From Hexactinellida sp. DTS-2022 (Eukaryota > Porifera > Hexactinellida), in assembly GCA_028753945.1 (NCBI GenBank), contig JAPNXP010000007.1, forward strand, positions 3,906,001 through 3,970,000: a stretch of DNA of 64,000 nucleotides, in the 5' to 3' direction. The position numbers and the translations under genes are program-made. A model generated the notes under the pieces. That model made no database searches. It saw only the letters and a list, made by a program, of their open reading frames with translations, and was not told where the DNA came from. Positions within the stretch are counted from its first letter, which is position 1; each line of letters begins with the position of its first letter. Positions 46,171 to 57,183 of the stretch are shown here, one piece after another.

Positions 46171-48793
46171 TTAAAATTTACGGCTATCTTCTTGTGAAGC
46201 TACTTGTGAGTTAAAATTATTAACTAAGTTAGAGATAAGGAAGTTTGAAGCCCCTGAAACTAATTTCCGTAACAATTCGTAACCATCAGAATTGCAAAGC
46301 AAGCATCTGTTACGCCATGTTTCGCTCGAGGTATCTTCAACGGTTCTAATTGACAATTCAATTAGAATCGCGAGAGGTTTTCCACTGACAAACTGTGTCC
46401 AGATATCGACAGCCTGTTGCAATGTTATTAGAATCCGCCAAACAGTTATGATAGAATCCAAGACTGGATCTGATGGCCACTTCAAAGAACCCCGGTCCAA
46501 GATTTCAATAAGCTTGTATTTTGTAGATTCCTCTGGATCGAATAACAGATCTCTGTAAGCGGTTAGTAATCTAAACAGAGTCGGCAATTCTTTTAGTCAC
46601 TTTGAGTCGACTTTGAGTCGGCGTTCTGTTTCGAAAAACTTAATCAAGGAAACATGACAATTTGAGCCAGACATCATTCTATACAATCTGAAGTGGTGTT
46701 CAAGCGGATTTGTTTGTAAGAAATAAGTAAGTACATAGGAAAATCCACATTGGGAAGTTAAATGGTTGACTAGAATCGGTAGCGCTCCACAAGTATGTTT
46801 GAAGGAAATGAAAGTCTGTGGACTCAATTTGCCATGTTTTCGGGTAATGATCTCCAGGCAGTGAGCAAGTTAACAATGCAATTAATGAGCTCAAATCTAG
46901 AATAATTAAAGACTAGTTGTTTGGAATATTCGTCATTCAAACGATTGTCTTTGTTCGGACGATTAACATTAAACAATTTCCAGACCATAACGATGATATC
47001 GATGAACTCAGCGGTATGGTTTTTGAAACGTTCGAGGCGAGGTTCGTAGCAAATCTTGAGGGCTTCGCTAGGAGAGTCGTCGAAAATGCGGAGAACTAAT
47101 TTAACATTTTGGCGCTCTAACTTCGAAGGCCAACATGCTTTGGCTGTGAGACGCGGTGCAAGTTTTGCAATGCTGTTCTGCTCTAGTATCCTATAAATTT
47201 GACGAATATCAGTGATGGAGGCAATCTGTAGGTTTAGACGATATCGAGTGTAATTTGACAAAAAATCTTCGAGTTTTGGATAGATATGAGTCTGATTATC
47301 ATTCTCTATTCATTTTTACTATATGCACAAAATTAAACATAAGAATAAGTGATTTGTTTGCACAAAGAGGATGAGGGACCAATGGTTGCAATGTTTTCTG
47401 ATGGGAAGAGAATAACTTAAAAAGATTTACATTTAGAGGATAGTTGTCTGTGCATAAGACCAGAACTGAAAGTTCACAACGTTCAATGTCAGCAATTACC
47501 TGTACAATGATGGGATAAATATCTCTAGCACTAGTTGTAGAGAGTGGAACTAAACGTACAACAGTTGACCATTTTTTGTGTAAACTAGAAGCCATTATTG
47601 CAAAAACCGTTCAAATGGGATCTTCAGGGTTAACACAGGAACCAATGATTCGCCCACCCTTGTAGGAAACATCGGATGTCACGTGAATTTCGTCCATTTC
47701 AACTATTAGATTTCTCTCTTGGGGAGAAAAGTTTGCAGTTGCCTGAGTCACTCTCTAACCCAATTGAGGAATACAGTTTCTCAAGTGTATGGAAATGAGG
47801 GAGAGCTAAACATTCGAGAGATTGTAGATAATTATAGCAACTTGGAGACACGAAATAGGATTTCAGCGCCAAAACTTGGGTAAGGATGTTGTATCTTCTT
47901 CGGTTTTTTGGTATACTGTAGTTGTATTTTCGACTTGACATACGATAAACTGGAGTCGAGCTAGCGTGAAAGTATCATTGGAAGTATAATATTGTCAAGA
48001 GATCCTGAGATACCCTCTCCAAGCTTAATAATAGCTTTGTTAATGTATTTGCAAGTTTTCGTAATGTGTAACTAGACAGAGCTGGAGGAAGAGAGAACTT
48101 TAGAATCATTAAAAATTTCACTGAGTAGAAGTTCAATTTGTCTTATGTCATTTATCGCGGTTTAGGATAGTGTTACAGGTTCTTCACGATGGTATGCTGT
48201 TACATTTAGAGTTGAATCGATAGTCAAAGAAGAACTAACTAAAATTTGGCGATGTGTTTTAAAAAGTGATATGAAATGGAGTTCATCAGAAGTTGGACAC
48301 CAAGATAATCAATTAGAAGGAATATTTTGTGTAGATAACTTCAGCTTCATTTCTTTCAAAGTTTTAACACAATTTCTTTCTGTGTCTTCCATGTGTGAAG
48401 TGTGGCTCAGTTGTAATACCTTCTTAAATTGTTCTGCCTCCTTAGCCTCGAGGGATAAACGATGCATAGGAACTGGTGCTGAATAGTAAGAAGGGAAAAC
48501 AGATAGGATAGATGGAACAGCTCCAGTGCGTAATTTGGGATGACCTCGAGGTAGTTCTTGAAATGTGCCATCAGGATTCGGTACTTTATATGCAGGTTCT
48601 ACGTCTTCTTCCCGAAAATAATTAACACAAACGAATATATATCTAAGGTCAGTTAAGTTCTCTCGGTGAAGAGCTTTTATCCACTCTTGGCGTAATTCAG
48701 GGGGCTTGGAAGGAAGTATAAACACTGGAACATAAGGATCTTTACTAGGGTAATAATTACTAGTCAATTCGGAGCAGAACACTTGTTCGGCAT
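46171..48793 (-). pseudogene. P-element transposase, copy C (decayed)
   Basis: The natural start is the ATG at 48793 (MPNKCSAPN). A one-base deletion near 48765 breaks the first cysteine pair of the THAP finger. Later in the finger the C-x2-H histidine is Tyr (VCVNYF). The body is in at least six frames: RRYNILTQVLALKSY (47880s), MDEIHVTSDVSYKGGRIIG (47645-47700), SSLHKKWSTVVRLVPLS, CTDNYPLNVNLFKLF, AKACWPSKLERQNVKL (about 47140), SPQTFISFKHTCGALP, NPLEHHFRLYR (about 46690; Gly of the usual HFGLYR is lost) and a preserved C-terminus (WRNRCLLC) ending at 46171. More decayed than D. Confidence 0.88.
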
Positions 48794-49950
48794 AGTCAAG
48801 CAGCTAGCAATAAAATAATGGGATAAATTGGCTAATTACAGAATGTAGTTACTATTAGTATAGAGTTATTGAATAAGGGAAATAAATTAACATTTAGAAA
48901 AACAGATTCAAGTCTAATTGGCATATAATTTAAAGAAATAGGACATGATTTGACTACATTATTGACAAGAATATCAAGATTATGGGTGCACTAAAATATT
49001 TTTAATCATTCATTCTCAACCATAATGATAAAATGGAGAGGAAAATAAATAAAACTCCGCAATTAAAAATGGGTAATTATGGCAAATGACTTTTTCCATC
49101 CTTGGTCAACATTTTGCATTATATTGTCAGGCCTGAGTATAGTAGGCTATGAAATAACCTATTTATCAATGGACTTTAAGTATTCCATGGTATACTCAGT
49201 GGTATGGCCTTATATATCGGAGGTCACGACTCACGATTGCACGTAGTATTTGATCATTTGTTCTGTGGGAAGCAGATTATACTTTTAGAATGTAAGTTAT
49301 AGTCGAAAATTATCAACCGAAATATTTGTACGTAAATACCCGACCGATTACATACTAACCGAATCTCTGTTATAAGCTGAGTTGTAGAAACCGAGTTCTA
49401 CTGTATACGTATGGGAAACTGTAATAGGTCCGAATGGATTAAGTCCGACTGGAATAAGTCGGACTATTTCCATAGCTGGATTAAGTCCGACTCGAATACG
49501 TCCGACTGTTTCCATAGCTGGATTAAGTCCGACTGGAATAAGTCAGACTATTGTCATAGCTGGGTTAAGTCTTACTATTTCCATAGCTGGGTTTCAGTCA
49601 GACCAATTCGATGGTTGAAATGCGTCGGTAGACTCGGTACAATTAAATTCAATCAAATATAATACTTTATTTAGTTAATTAATCTCTATACTTTTAGTTT
49701 GAAGAATATTATTGACGAAATGTAATGTGCCTAGAAATGTATTAATTTGTGATTTTGTATTGTGAAATATCTAATGCATAAATATAGTGACAGAATATTG
49801 TTTTATGACTGAGGGGAAAATGCCCCCCTAAACAGACAAGAGTCACAAGACAACTTTTAAATAGCATATAAAGTAAATAAATAAAGTAACTATGTAGTAT
49901 GTATATAGGAAAGCTAAAGGAAAAAAGTGATTATCAATTTATCATACTAG

Positions 49951-51310
49951 TTAACTTGCATTGTTGATTCTCAAACCACAAAGAAAATATTGGAAATATT
50001 GTTCAACGACGCCTCGGCAAATTGGACAATGTTTATGGCCATCTTGTGTATGGCCATACATTTCGGTCTTGTCCAATTTCTTCGAATTGATAAACCACAA
50101 TCGATCCTTTCCATATATTTTGCAGTAGATACCATCACAGCAATAATTATGGATAAATTCCCAGATATTTGGGCTATGGGATTTGAATTTGCGTTTCAAA
50201 TTTGTATGAAACTTTCTAAATCATTGGTTGTTCGCTTTTCCTTGTGGAAAACAGATAGTCGGGATGAACCAACCTGCGTAAACAGTATCTTTCGTAGTAT
50301 CTTAAAAAATTCTCTACATTTTCGATATCGGATGGGAACAATTCAGGCTTCAAATCTTTTACTGAGTGGTATGTTTCAACTTTCAATAATCTCTTCAGAT
50401 GGAAGGAGAGGTAAATTCATCAATAGCTGGGGCCAACATCTAAATTGTTCATCGCAAGAGTACAAGTTTGCTAAGCAATTCTTAAGAATTCTAGTTTGAT
50501 AAGTTGCTTTCTTGTAATGAAATAAGCAACCACTACAATCAGCTTAAGGGAATCCAGATGAGAAAGACTTAATAGAGCTTCTTCAAAGTCTGTAATTATA
50601 TCTGACATATTGAGTTGGAGTATTGTTTTGACTTTCATAACAATTTTGTCATATAATGCTCTGGACTTGCATGGGCATAAGAATATGAATTGCTGGCAGG
50701 GTATAGGATTCATAGTTTAGAAATATATTCAGTAATTGGTAGAATTGCTTTGGAACAATATAAAACGTAGCATCTGCCTGTAGAAGAGTCTCTGAATTTA
50801 ATCGTATGGCAGTCAACCACTTTGGACTCATGAAACCAATTGCAAACTCTCTATTGGTTGGTTCATTTATTGAAAGTAACGAGTAAATTCTAACTCTTCA
50901 CAGCAATCGTTCAATAAAGCAATAGCTTCTTCTGCATCTTGTGGAACATTTGGCTTTATACGTACATGGAATTCTCCAAATCAATAAAGCTAACAAGTCC
51001 ACCAAACCCTGAATTGTTTGCTGCCTCGTCAAAAATTTCCAGAAGAGTGCCTTGCGAATTTTCAGCCTTTCTTTTGAGATTAGTTTTCAGTTGCAAACTT
51101 CAATTTGCTCATCAGTCACTTGATGCTCACTATGTACTTTTGTAACAGAGAATTCACCTGTTTCTAGGATCAGAGATGCACGACCAGGGCAACCTTCCTA
51201 AACTATCCACATTTCATATAACGATAATTATTTTTGTCTTTGTCTTTGACATACAAATATGAATCACAAACATAAACCTGAGAACCTTTGCGAGAGCCTT
51301 CAATAATTTT
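49951..51310 (-). pseudogene. FLYWCH-MULE transposase, decayed
   Basis: Read from 51300 down: KGSQVYVCDSYLYVKDKDK and YRYMKCG, then after a shift GCPGRASLILETGEFSV with VHSEHQ. These make a FLYWCH zinc finger. After it come NLKRKAENSQGTLLEIFDEA and, in the MULE domain, EWL-like SPKWLTAIRLNSE, ADATFYIVPKQFYQLLNI (first catalytic Asp region, about 50760) and ITDFEEALL (second Asp, about 50590). The C-terminal part keeps SPNIWEFIHNY (about 50160). A last open stretch, GHKHCPICRGV, is not explained by the family. Many frameshifts. Confidence 0.75.
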
Positions 51311-51697
51311 GTAAGATTACATTAACTTGTAATGTAGGTCGAATCTTAGTAATGCAGATAAAATTGATATAATATACTACATGCATCGTAATAATGATTA
51401 TATATACGTAAAACCGATTGTTCAACAGAAAGCCAAATGTTGTCAACCTGACAACAGTGTAATTCGTTGAACAAAATGAAAGGATATTTGAAATCAAGAA
51501 CATTGATCAAACTGTTTTATCAACAACTTTTGTTGGAATATCAAGAAATATAAGTGTCAGTTATTTATTAAGTGCATTAATTTGGTCGGACTAAATCCAG
51601 CTATGGAAATAGTCGGACATATTCCAGTGGGACTTAATCGAGCAATGGGAACAGTCGGACTTAATCCAGCAATGGGATCAGTCGGACTTAATCCAGC

Positions 51698-52097
51698 CAG
51701 GGATGGATCCAGCACAAAATATCTGGGGGGTGCAATATCCAGGGTCGGGCATTAGAATTGTGGACGCCTTGGGAAGCGCCTTTGGGTCAACTGTGCCAGT
51801 TTTTGGACGTTCTTTCTTAAGAACTGCATTTGAAAAAGCATCTTTCAACAATCACAATGAATCAACAGTTAACGATTAATAAACTAAGCATTTATGATAG
51901 GAAAGATTGGGAGATAGGGAAATAACTCTGATAAATTTATCTCAACCAATCTCGGAAATTGTGCCAGTCCCTAGATATAATTTTTGGATTATAATATCAT
52001 ATTCTTGGGGGGGGGGGGGTGGTGTGGGGTTCGCACTCCCCCTGAGCAATTCTTAGGGGGGTACAACCTCCTGAACCCTCCGGTGGATCCATCCCTG
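51698..52097. mobile_element. hAT MITE in MULE terminal repeat
   Basis: Ends CAGGGATGGATCCAGC and ...CGGTGGATCCATCCCTG with the perfect duplication AATCCAGC (51690-51697, 52098-52105). It contains a run of G at about 52008-52019. Confidence 0.94.
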
Positions 52098-52329
52098 AAT
52101 CCAGCTATGGAAACAGTCGGACAATTCGAGTAGGACTTAATCCAGTTATGGAATTTGGTCGGGCGTATTCCAGTCGGCTTATTACTGTAAGAGAAAAACA
52201 GTAGTCGGACTTATTCCAGTCGGACCAATTTAATCAACTCATTAAAATCAACATTCAAAGATTAAACCATATTCAAGGTGCTTATACACAAATCGAAAAT
52301 ATACTAGATAAGTTAAAAGAAATATTCAC

Positions 52330-52836
52330 CTGTAAGCTTTCTTGCTCTATTTCATCAATGTGTGTCCCAACAAGTAACACCGGACAACCAGGTGCCATCA
52401 TTTCTAAGCTTTTTAGCCAACCGTCCAGTTCAGAAATTCCCTTTTGTCTGTCGCAAGCTCTGAATACTAAAAGGTAAACTGATCGGGGAGAAAGAAAACA
52501 GTGATGTGTTGGGTAATAATCCTGCTGACCAGCGAAATCCCAAGCTTCAAACTCAATTTTATCCTTGTTATTTTCTGGATTCGTTAAATCCCACTTATTT
52601 ATATCAATTCCTTCGGTGCTGAGTACGTCGCTTATGCTTTTAGACTGGAGAGTTTTCAGAAGAGTAGTTTTCCCCCTACCTTGATAGCCAACTAAAGCTA
52701 GCTTAAATCTACGATTAGGTCTGCAATCAGTCCCAAAGGACCTCAAAATATTAAGAACAACAGGAAGAGATGCTTCTGAAGGGATGTCATCCAGAGTTAA
52801 ATTATCTTTTCGGAGTGACTGTAACCTCTTGTATAT
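52330..52836 (-). CDS. Roco (LRRK-like) gene: ROC GTPase exon
   Basis: A 507-bp exon of 169 codons in phase 0: acceptor TTTGTTAG just above 52836, donor GTGAAT just below 52330. Residues 1-40 are the linker after the leucine-rich repeats (LTLDDIPSEAS, VVLNILRSF), of the form seen before ROC in Roco proteins. P-loop GYQGRGKT is at 50-57 and the switch II motif DFAGQQ at 100-105. The G4-type base-recognition motif THID is at 158-161. ROC domains bind and hydrolyse GTP and control the kinase through the COR domain. The next exon (18617-21154) continues the domain exactly. The frame is intact and no lesions are seen. Preceding LRR exons must lie above 64000 or were too diverged to see. Confidence 0.93.
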
Positions 52837-53040
52837 CTAACAAAGTAAGAAATAATAATAATAATATTCGGGCCAGTAAAAATTGTTGAGTAATACGTAT
52901 TATGTATTCCATAACTGAGGAGCGAACAAGGTAAAAGTAAATTAGAAATAGACATTTGATGAAAGATCAAAGTCGGAATTAGAACAAATTTTAAATATAC
53001 AACCATTAGCAATGAGAACACTTTATTATGCATATACTGT
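52837..53040 (-). other. Intron upstream of ROC exon
   Basis: AT-rich, including an AATAATAAT run at 52852-52866. The intron continues to the right edge as far as I can see; no LRR exon recognised. Confidence 0.5.
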
Positions 53041-54131
53041 ACGCTAGTGTGCATGCATATACACTAGCGTCATGCATGGACAATAATCGTGTGTATACGC
53101 TGCAACATTTATACAGACAGGTTTGTGTATTATAATATAGAGATATTTGTTTGTTTGTTCCGTGTTGATAGAAGAAACTAGACTGTTTCCAAATCTGATT
53201 TTTGGCATATAGGAGTAGCTTTTGGCACCCGACAACAAGGTTATGATTCCACTCGAAATTTTCTCACTCCACGCCAGGTTATGACGTCATTCTCACATAT
53301 TGAGAAGCGTGAAATGTAACATACGGGCTTGTAAAGTTCAGGTGAACTGAGCTGACCGGATAATCTTTTAAAAGACCTGACCTGACGTGAGTTAACAATA
53401 AGGAAACTTTTGACAAGCCTGGTGTTATCGTCATTTGGATGAATTTCTATTACAAGTTTTGGTAAATCATGTTTTAATTTAAGGGATTCAAAACAGAACT
53501 AAGTTTATCACACATTCAATACCTAGATATCCTGAACGAGCTGAAAATTACCCGTAAAGACATGAAATGACCTAAAAATGACCTGAATTTGAACTGTAAT
53601 TGACCTGAAAAAGACCTGAAATGACCTGATTCCAATATTTTCCTAAGGACCTGACCTGACCTAACCAAACCGGAACAATTTTTTAAAAGACCTGGGGCCT
53701 TATTCACTAAACTACTTAAACTTAAACTTACATTAAACTTAACTGTAAACTAAGTAAATACTAAGTTTTCGTCAAGTTTATTCGGGTTACTTAAACTTAT
53801 TCCATACTAAATAATTACTTAGTTTAACAAGCTAACTTAGAAGAAACTTTATAAATATTTGTATATACTTAGTTTTGGCTAAGTATTTGGATTTTAGTTT
53901 ACTCAGATTAATTCGTATTCATTTACTTAGTTTTAACCTCGAACTAAGTATCCACTCAGTTATCTCATTAATTTTATTGCCAAACTATTGTATGCAAATA
54001 ATGATTTTATTATGCATAGACGACTAAAAGTAATTAACTAATCATAATTGCTTTATGTATTTAATAGTTGTAATTTAGGATTGGAAGAGTAACAATTTAC
54101 ATTTCAGGCAAAATATTATTAAAAAAGTTTG

Positions 54132-55177
54132 ATGGCTCTTTCACTCTTTCTATTAGAAGTGCATATAGAAAATAGTTTAGCTTACCAGAGATTATTTCGA
54201 GATAGATTGAATCCCATTGAGTCATTTAACGATACCGAATTTATAAGTCGTTACAGGATAACACGGTGCATTTTTATTGATCTCCATGAAAAGATAGTCG
54301 GATATCTTCACAAGTCCACGATTAGGTCACATCCTATTCCAAGTATGACACAATTTGCAGTTGCACTACATTTTCTGGCGACAGGCTCTTTTCAAAATGT
54401 GATTGCAACTTCTCACGGTATCGCTCAACCTTCTGTGTCGAGATGTATAGTTGCTGTATCAGAAGGTCTGTGTCGAATCGCAAAGAACTACATAAGCTTT
54501 CCAGACCTTCCCAAGCAATACCAAATGCAACAATCATTTTTAGAGAAGTGTGGGTTTCCTTTGGTACTAGGCTGCATCGATGGTTCGCATGTACCTATAA
54601 TTGCACCTTAAGAAAATGAAGAAATATATGTAAATAGGAAAAACGAGCACTCAATAAACATCCAAGCCATTTGCGATAATGATTTAAAATTTATCGATGT
54701 CGTTGCAAAATGGCCTGGAAGTACCCATGGCACATTTATCTGGAGACAATCTGGCATCAACCAAAAACTAATAAGTGGAGCTATTCCATCTGTTAGTGGC
54801 TGGTTTCTCGGGGATAGTGGGTATACTTTACGCCCGAATTTATTGACAACAATCCATAATCCAAATACACCTGGCGAGAGAAGATATAATCGTGCATTTC
54901 TGAAGACACGCAAAACAATTGAGTGCTCATTTGGGTTATGGAAAAGTCGTTGAAGATCGATGCACAGAATCGGAGGTACCCTTTGTTATGCACCAGAAAG
55001 GGTTTGTAGCTGGTAATAGCAACGATGGTCTTACACAATATCTGTATTGACCATGGGTTGCAATGGGCGGAAGATTTACATTTGGAAGCTGGAGAAGATG
55101 AAGAGATTTTACTTCATTATTCTACTACTAGTGCACAAGCAGTTCGCCAGTCAGTTGTTGCTGATTATTTTAAATAA
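54132..55177 (+). pseudogene. Harbinger DDE transposase, two stops and a shift
   Basis: The ATG at 54132 is the first Met in frame. An N-terminal helical region (RYRITRCIFIDLHEKI; QFAVALHFLATGSFQ; HGIAQPSVSRC) leads to GCIDGSHVPIIAP (catalytic Asp) and a TAA at 54609-54611. The frame continues with ENEEIYVNRKNEHSINIQ, VVAKWPGSTHG (the usual THD is THG here), WFLGDSGY (second Asp) and ECSFGLWKSR (Glu). A TGA then stands where a Trp codon is expected (about 54952). A one-base shift near 55000 precedes a tail ending at 55177. Length without the lesions is about 350 residues, as usual for the family. Related complete copies elsewhere could mobilise this element. Confidence 0.9.
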
Positions 55178-55281
55178 TTATTTAAACAAATAGTTATTTA
55201 TGTTATGTTTATTACACTTGTTTTTCACCGTAGCAATACAATTACAAGTAGACAGCTAATTACTAGCCTAGGCAAACTAAA

Positions 55282-56090
55282 TTAATCACTAAAAGGAGGT
55301 AAAGGAGGTAGTGGAGGAAAATAATGTTGTTGCTGGAATCCTTGTGTCATATGAGTAGAAGATTGAAAAGGTGGCAGTGGATTAGAAGGCAGCATTCCCG
55401 AAAAAACATTAGACATCAAGGAAATCAATTTATTCTGATTGGAAATTAACAAATCCATTCTATCAACAATTCTTTTGTTGCTGGAAGTTATACTCTCCGT
55501 TAAATTTCCTAAGTTTCGAATCAATATTATGGAGAATTTCAATTTTCTGTATTTCATTTTCCAGAATCCTTTCCTTAACAGAATCAGTTACAAGATCATT
55601 GGAAATTTTCCTTTTCCTTGGATATTTAATTTCTACATCAAACTCAGAACCCAATTGTGAAGCTGTCTGTAATGGAGCTACTGGACTAATAATCATATCA
55701 ACTTCGCTCAATGGGCTGTTAGTAGAAAGAAAGATCGAACCCTGTAGAAATTCCTTCGAAGGTTTCCTTTCCCTTGATAGACTTGAGCTTTAGTTCCAAC
55801 TCCGTAAGTCCTGCTTCAGCAGGTCCGCCACCTGTTCTTTTAGCAGAGGATAGTTTGTCGCTGATAATTGGTTTGTATTTAAACAAAATATTGGTCCATT
55901 TTTTAAAGACATCATCTTTGGTTCTGATTGTCTGATGTTCTTGGGAAATTGTACTAGCAATTTGTTCCCAGATAGCGTTCTTCTCGTCGAAAGTTAACGT
56001 TGCACTAAATGAACCAAAGAGCTTAGGTTTGTTTTCCATAACTAAATCAACTAAAGTGGAAATTTCTTCATTGGAAAAGTTATTGGCTCG
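55282..56090 (-). pseudogene. Harbinger Myb/SANT-like protein, broken
   Basis: From about 56090 down: a Myb/SANT-like trihelix, NFSNEEISTLVDLVMENK, LFGSFS, NAIWEQIASTI and FKKWTNILFKYK, followed by RTGGGPAEAGLTELELKLK, the conserved middle of these proteins. Frameshifts near 55715 and 55540 separate the remaining parts: YPRKRKISND, a coiled-coil-like ERILENEIQKIEILHNI, and a Pro/Phe-rich end to a stop at 55282. No in-frame ATG is clear at the 5' end: an ATG near 56113 is out of frame by a small indel. The family partner recruits the transposase to DNA and the nucleus. Confidence 0.82.
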
Positions 56091-57183
56091 AGTTTTTGTT
56101 ACAGACGTGCAGACATATTTCGTAATAAATGCTATTACTGATATTTTAGTTTTTCAACTTCACATTTCTATAATTTATATTGTTTCCTGTTATATATTTA
56201 GTATTTGGAATAGTAATTGCACTTATTTAATCGTGATTTATTAGATCCTCAACGTAATCAATCATCTATTAATTTACGCAAACCCATCAATAGATACGTT
56301 CACTGTTTTATTGCGTAATTAGAGTGAGTGGTGCAAATTATATGAACTTTGTTACGTAACGAGTTTGATCATGAGCATTACGTATCAGCGGAATTACCAA
56401 CTCAAACAAGATAAACATTAAATAATCATATTTTGGTTAATTTGTTTAAGTAAAGTCACCTCAGAACTCGACTTAAAAAACAAATCAATTTTAGACGAAA
56501 AACTAAGTGAAAACTAAGTAAAATTAAGTGCTGTACTTATGATAAAGAAAACTAAGTATTTTACTTAGTTTGGGTTCGTAAATACCAACTTAGTTTCCAA
56601 ACTAAGTATTGAAAATACTTAGTTTATACTTAGTTTATTACTTAGTTTATAGTAAACTAAGTATTAACTAAGTAAAACTAACTATTTACTTAGGTTTGCT
56701 TTGTGAATACCAACTAAGTTAGCGTTGTCTAATCAGGGGAAATACTTAGCATTTACTTAGTTATCACTTAGTTTTCATTCAAAAACTAAGTATTTACTTA
56801 GTTTAAGTTAAGTTTAAGTTTAAGTAGTTTAGTGAATAAGGCCCCTGACCTGACCTGAGGTAATACTTAGGGAATTTTTGATCGGCCTGGTCACATAATC
56901 GCATATAATTCGCACCCTCTAAGAGTTCTAAACTAAATTGTTTATAAGATATGTAAATTTATAATACGGACACGTTGGTGACATCATATTGCCAATATGC
57001 TTACTAATTATATAATGATGACGTAACATTATAATTTGACATTGTTAAATTTTACTATTTTAGGCCTATTGACGTTTTCATAGATGACTAAAGTAAAAGG
57101 ATAGAGCATTAAATCTCCATGGATGAGCGTGAAGGCTTTTCAATATATTTCATAATATAAATTATTGAGAATAAGCGTACATT

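Larger units (their letters stand above)
44759..49235 (-). mobile_element. P element copy C with nested MITEs
   Basis: The left terminus CGTGACCTTAGATATATAAG and the inverted right terminus ending CGGAGGTCACGACTCACG are flanked by the 7-bp duplication ATTGCAC (44752-44758, 49236-49242). The right end has a small local repeat (GGTCACGACTCACG). Subterminal TCCATGGT/ACCATGGA and TCCATTGATAAATAGGT motifs are shared by both ends. It holds a decayed P transposase (minus strand), a long snap-back element (44826-45650) and a hAT-like MITE (45846-46116). Confidence 0.9.
49427..52226 (-). mobile_element. MULE element with AGTCGGACT terminal arrays
   Basis: Both ends are arrays of ATTAAGTCCGACTGGAATAA and TCCATAGCTGG units: left 49427-49600, right 51585-51697 plus 52098-52226 (split by a hAT MITE). 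They are arranged as inverted repeats and start GGTCCGA. The element encodes a FLYWCH/MULE transposase remnant on the minus strand. It ends about 100 bp downstream (in Roco sense) of the ROC exon. The target duplication was not found. Confidence 0.8.
21155..52329 (-). other. 31-kb Roco intron packed with transposons
   Basis: The interval between the ROC exon donor (GTGAAT at 52329) and the COR-kinase exon acceptor (TAG at 21155). Both flanking exons are phase 0. The joined protein reads THIDEIEQESLQ then NLAQEILVKYHPDKG, which is the expected helix after the G4 motif of a ROC domain. The interval contains LINE, hAT, P, MULE and many MITE insertions in both orientations. One alternative is additional small exons inside that I did not detect, but the homology across the joint leaves little room for them. 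Confidence 0.8.
53695..56844 (+). mobile_element. PIF/Harbinger transposon
   Basis: Inverted ends GGGCCTTATTCACTAAACTA are flanked by the 3-bp duplication CTG (53692-53694, 56845-56847). Both subterminal regions (53700-53960, 56470-56840) are filled with AACTAAGTA/TACTTAGTT repeats. The 3,150-bp element encodes the two usual Harbinger genes: a DDE transposase (plus) and a Myb/SANT-like DNA-binding protein (minus), convergently arranged. Confidence 0.93.
53324..56889. mobile_element. hAT-like MITE containing Harbinger
   Basis: Ends CGGGCTTGTAAAGTTCAGG and ...TTTTTGATCGGCCTG. Flanks GTAACATA and GTCACATA (53316-53323, 56890-56897) match at 7 of 8 bases. The interior repeats GACCTGACCTGA. Without the Harbinger element it would be about 415 bp. 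Confidence 0.72.
53041..57078 (+). repeat. Family F repeat, copy 4, broken by insertions
   Basis: The left part 53041-53323 and right part 56890-57078 together align to copy 1 (TTATGACGTCATTCTCACAT; GACACGTTGGTGACATC; TTTTAGGCCTATTGACG). The left start has an inverted GCTAGTG...CACTAGC pair at 53043-53067. A hAT-like MITE (53324-56889) interrupts it, and P element E begins at about 57079, cutting off the GC-rich tail. Confidence 0.75.

Noticed and set aside
49411..49662. Repetitive WIKSD-type plus-strand open frame
   Set aside because: Translation of the MULE terminal array AGTCCGACTGGAATAAG; no codon-level conservation expected.
49990..50499. 169-codon plus-strand open frame
   Set aside because: Shadow of the MULE transposase, which reads on the minus strand and shows family motifs.
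53043..53072. Inverted GCTAGTG/CACTAGC pair as an element end
   Set aside because: Suggestive for family F, but the equivalent is absent in the other copies, so the end cannot be assigned.
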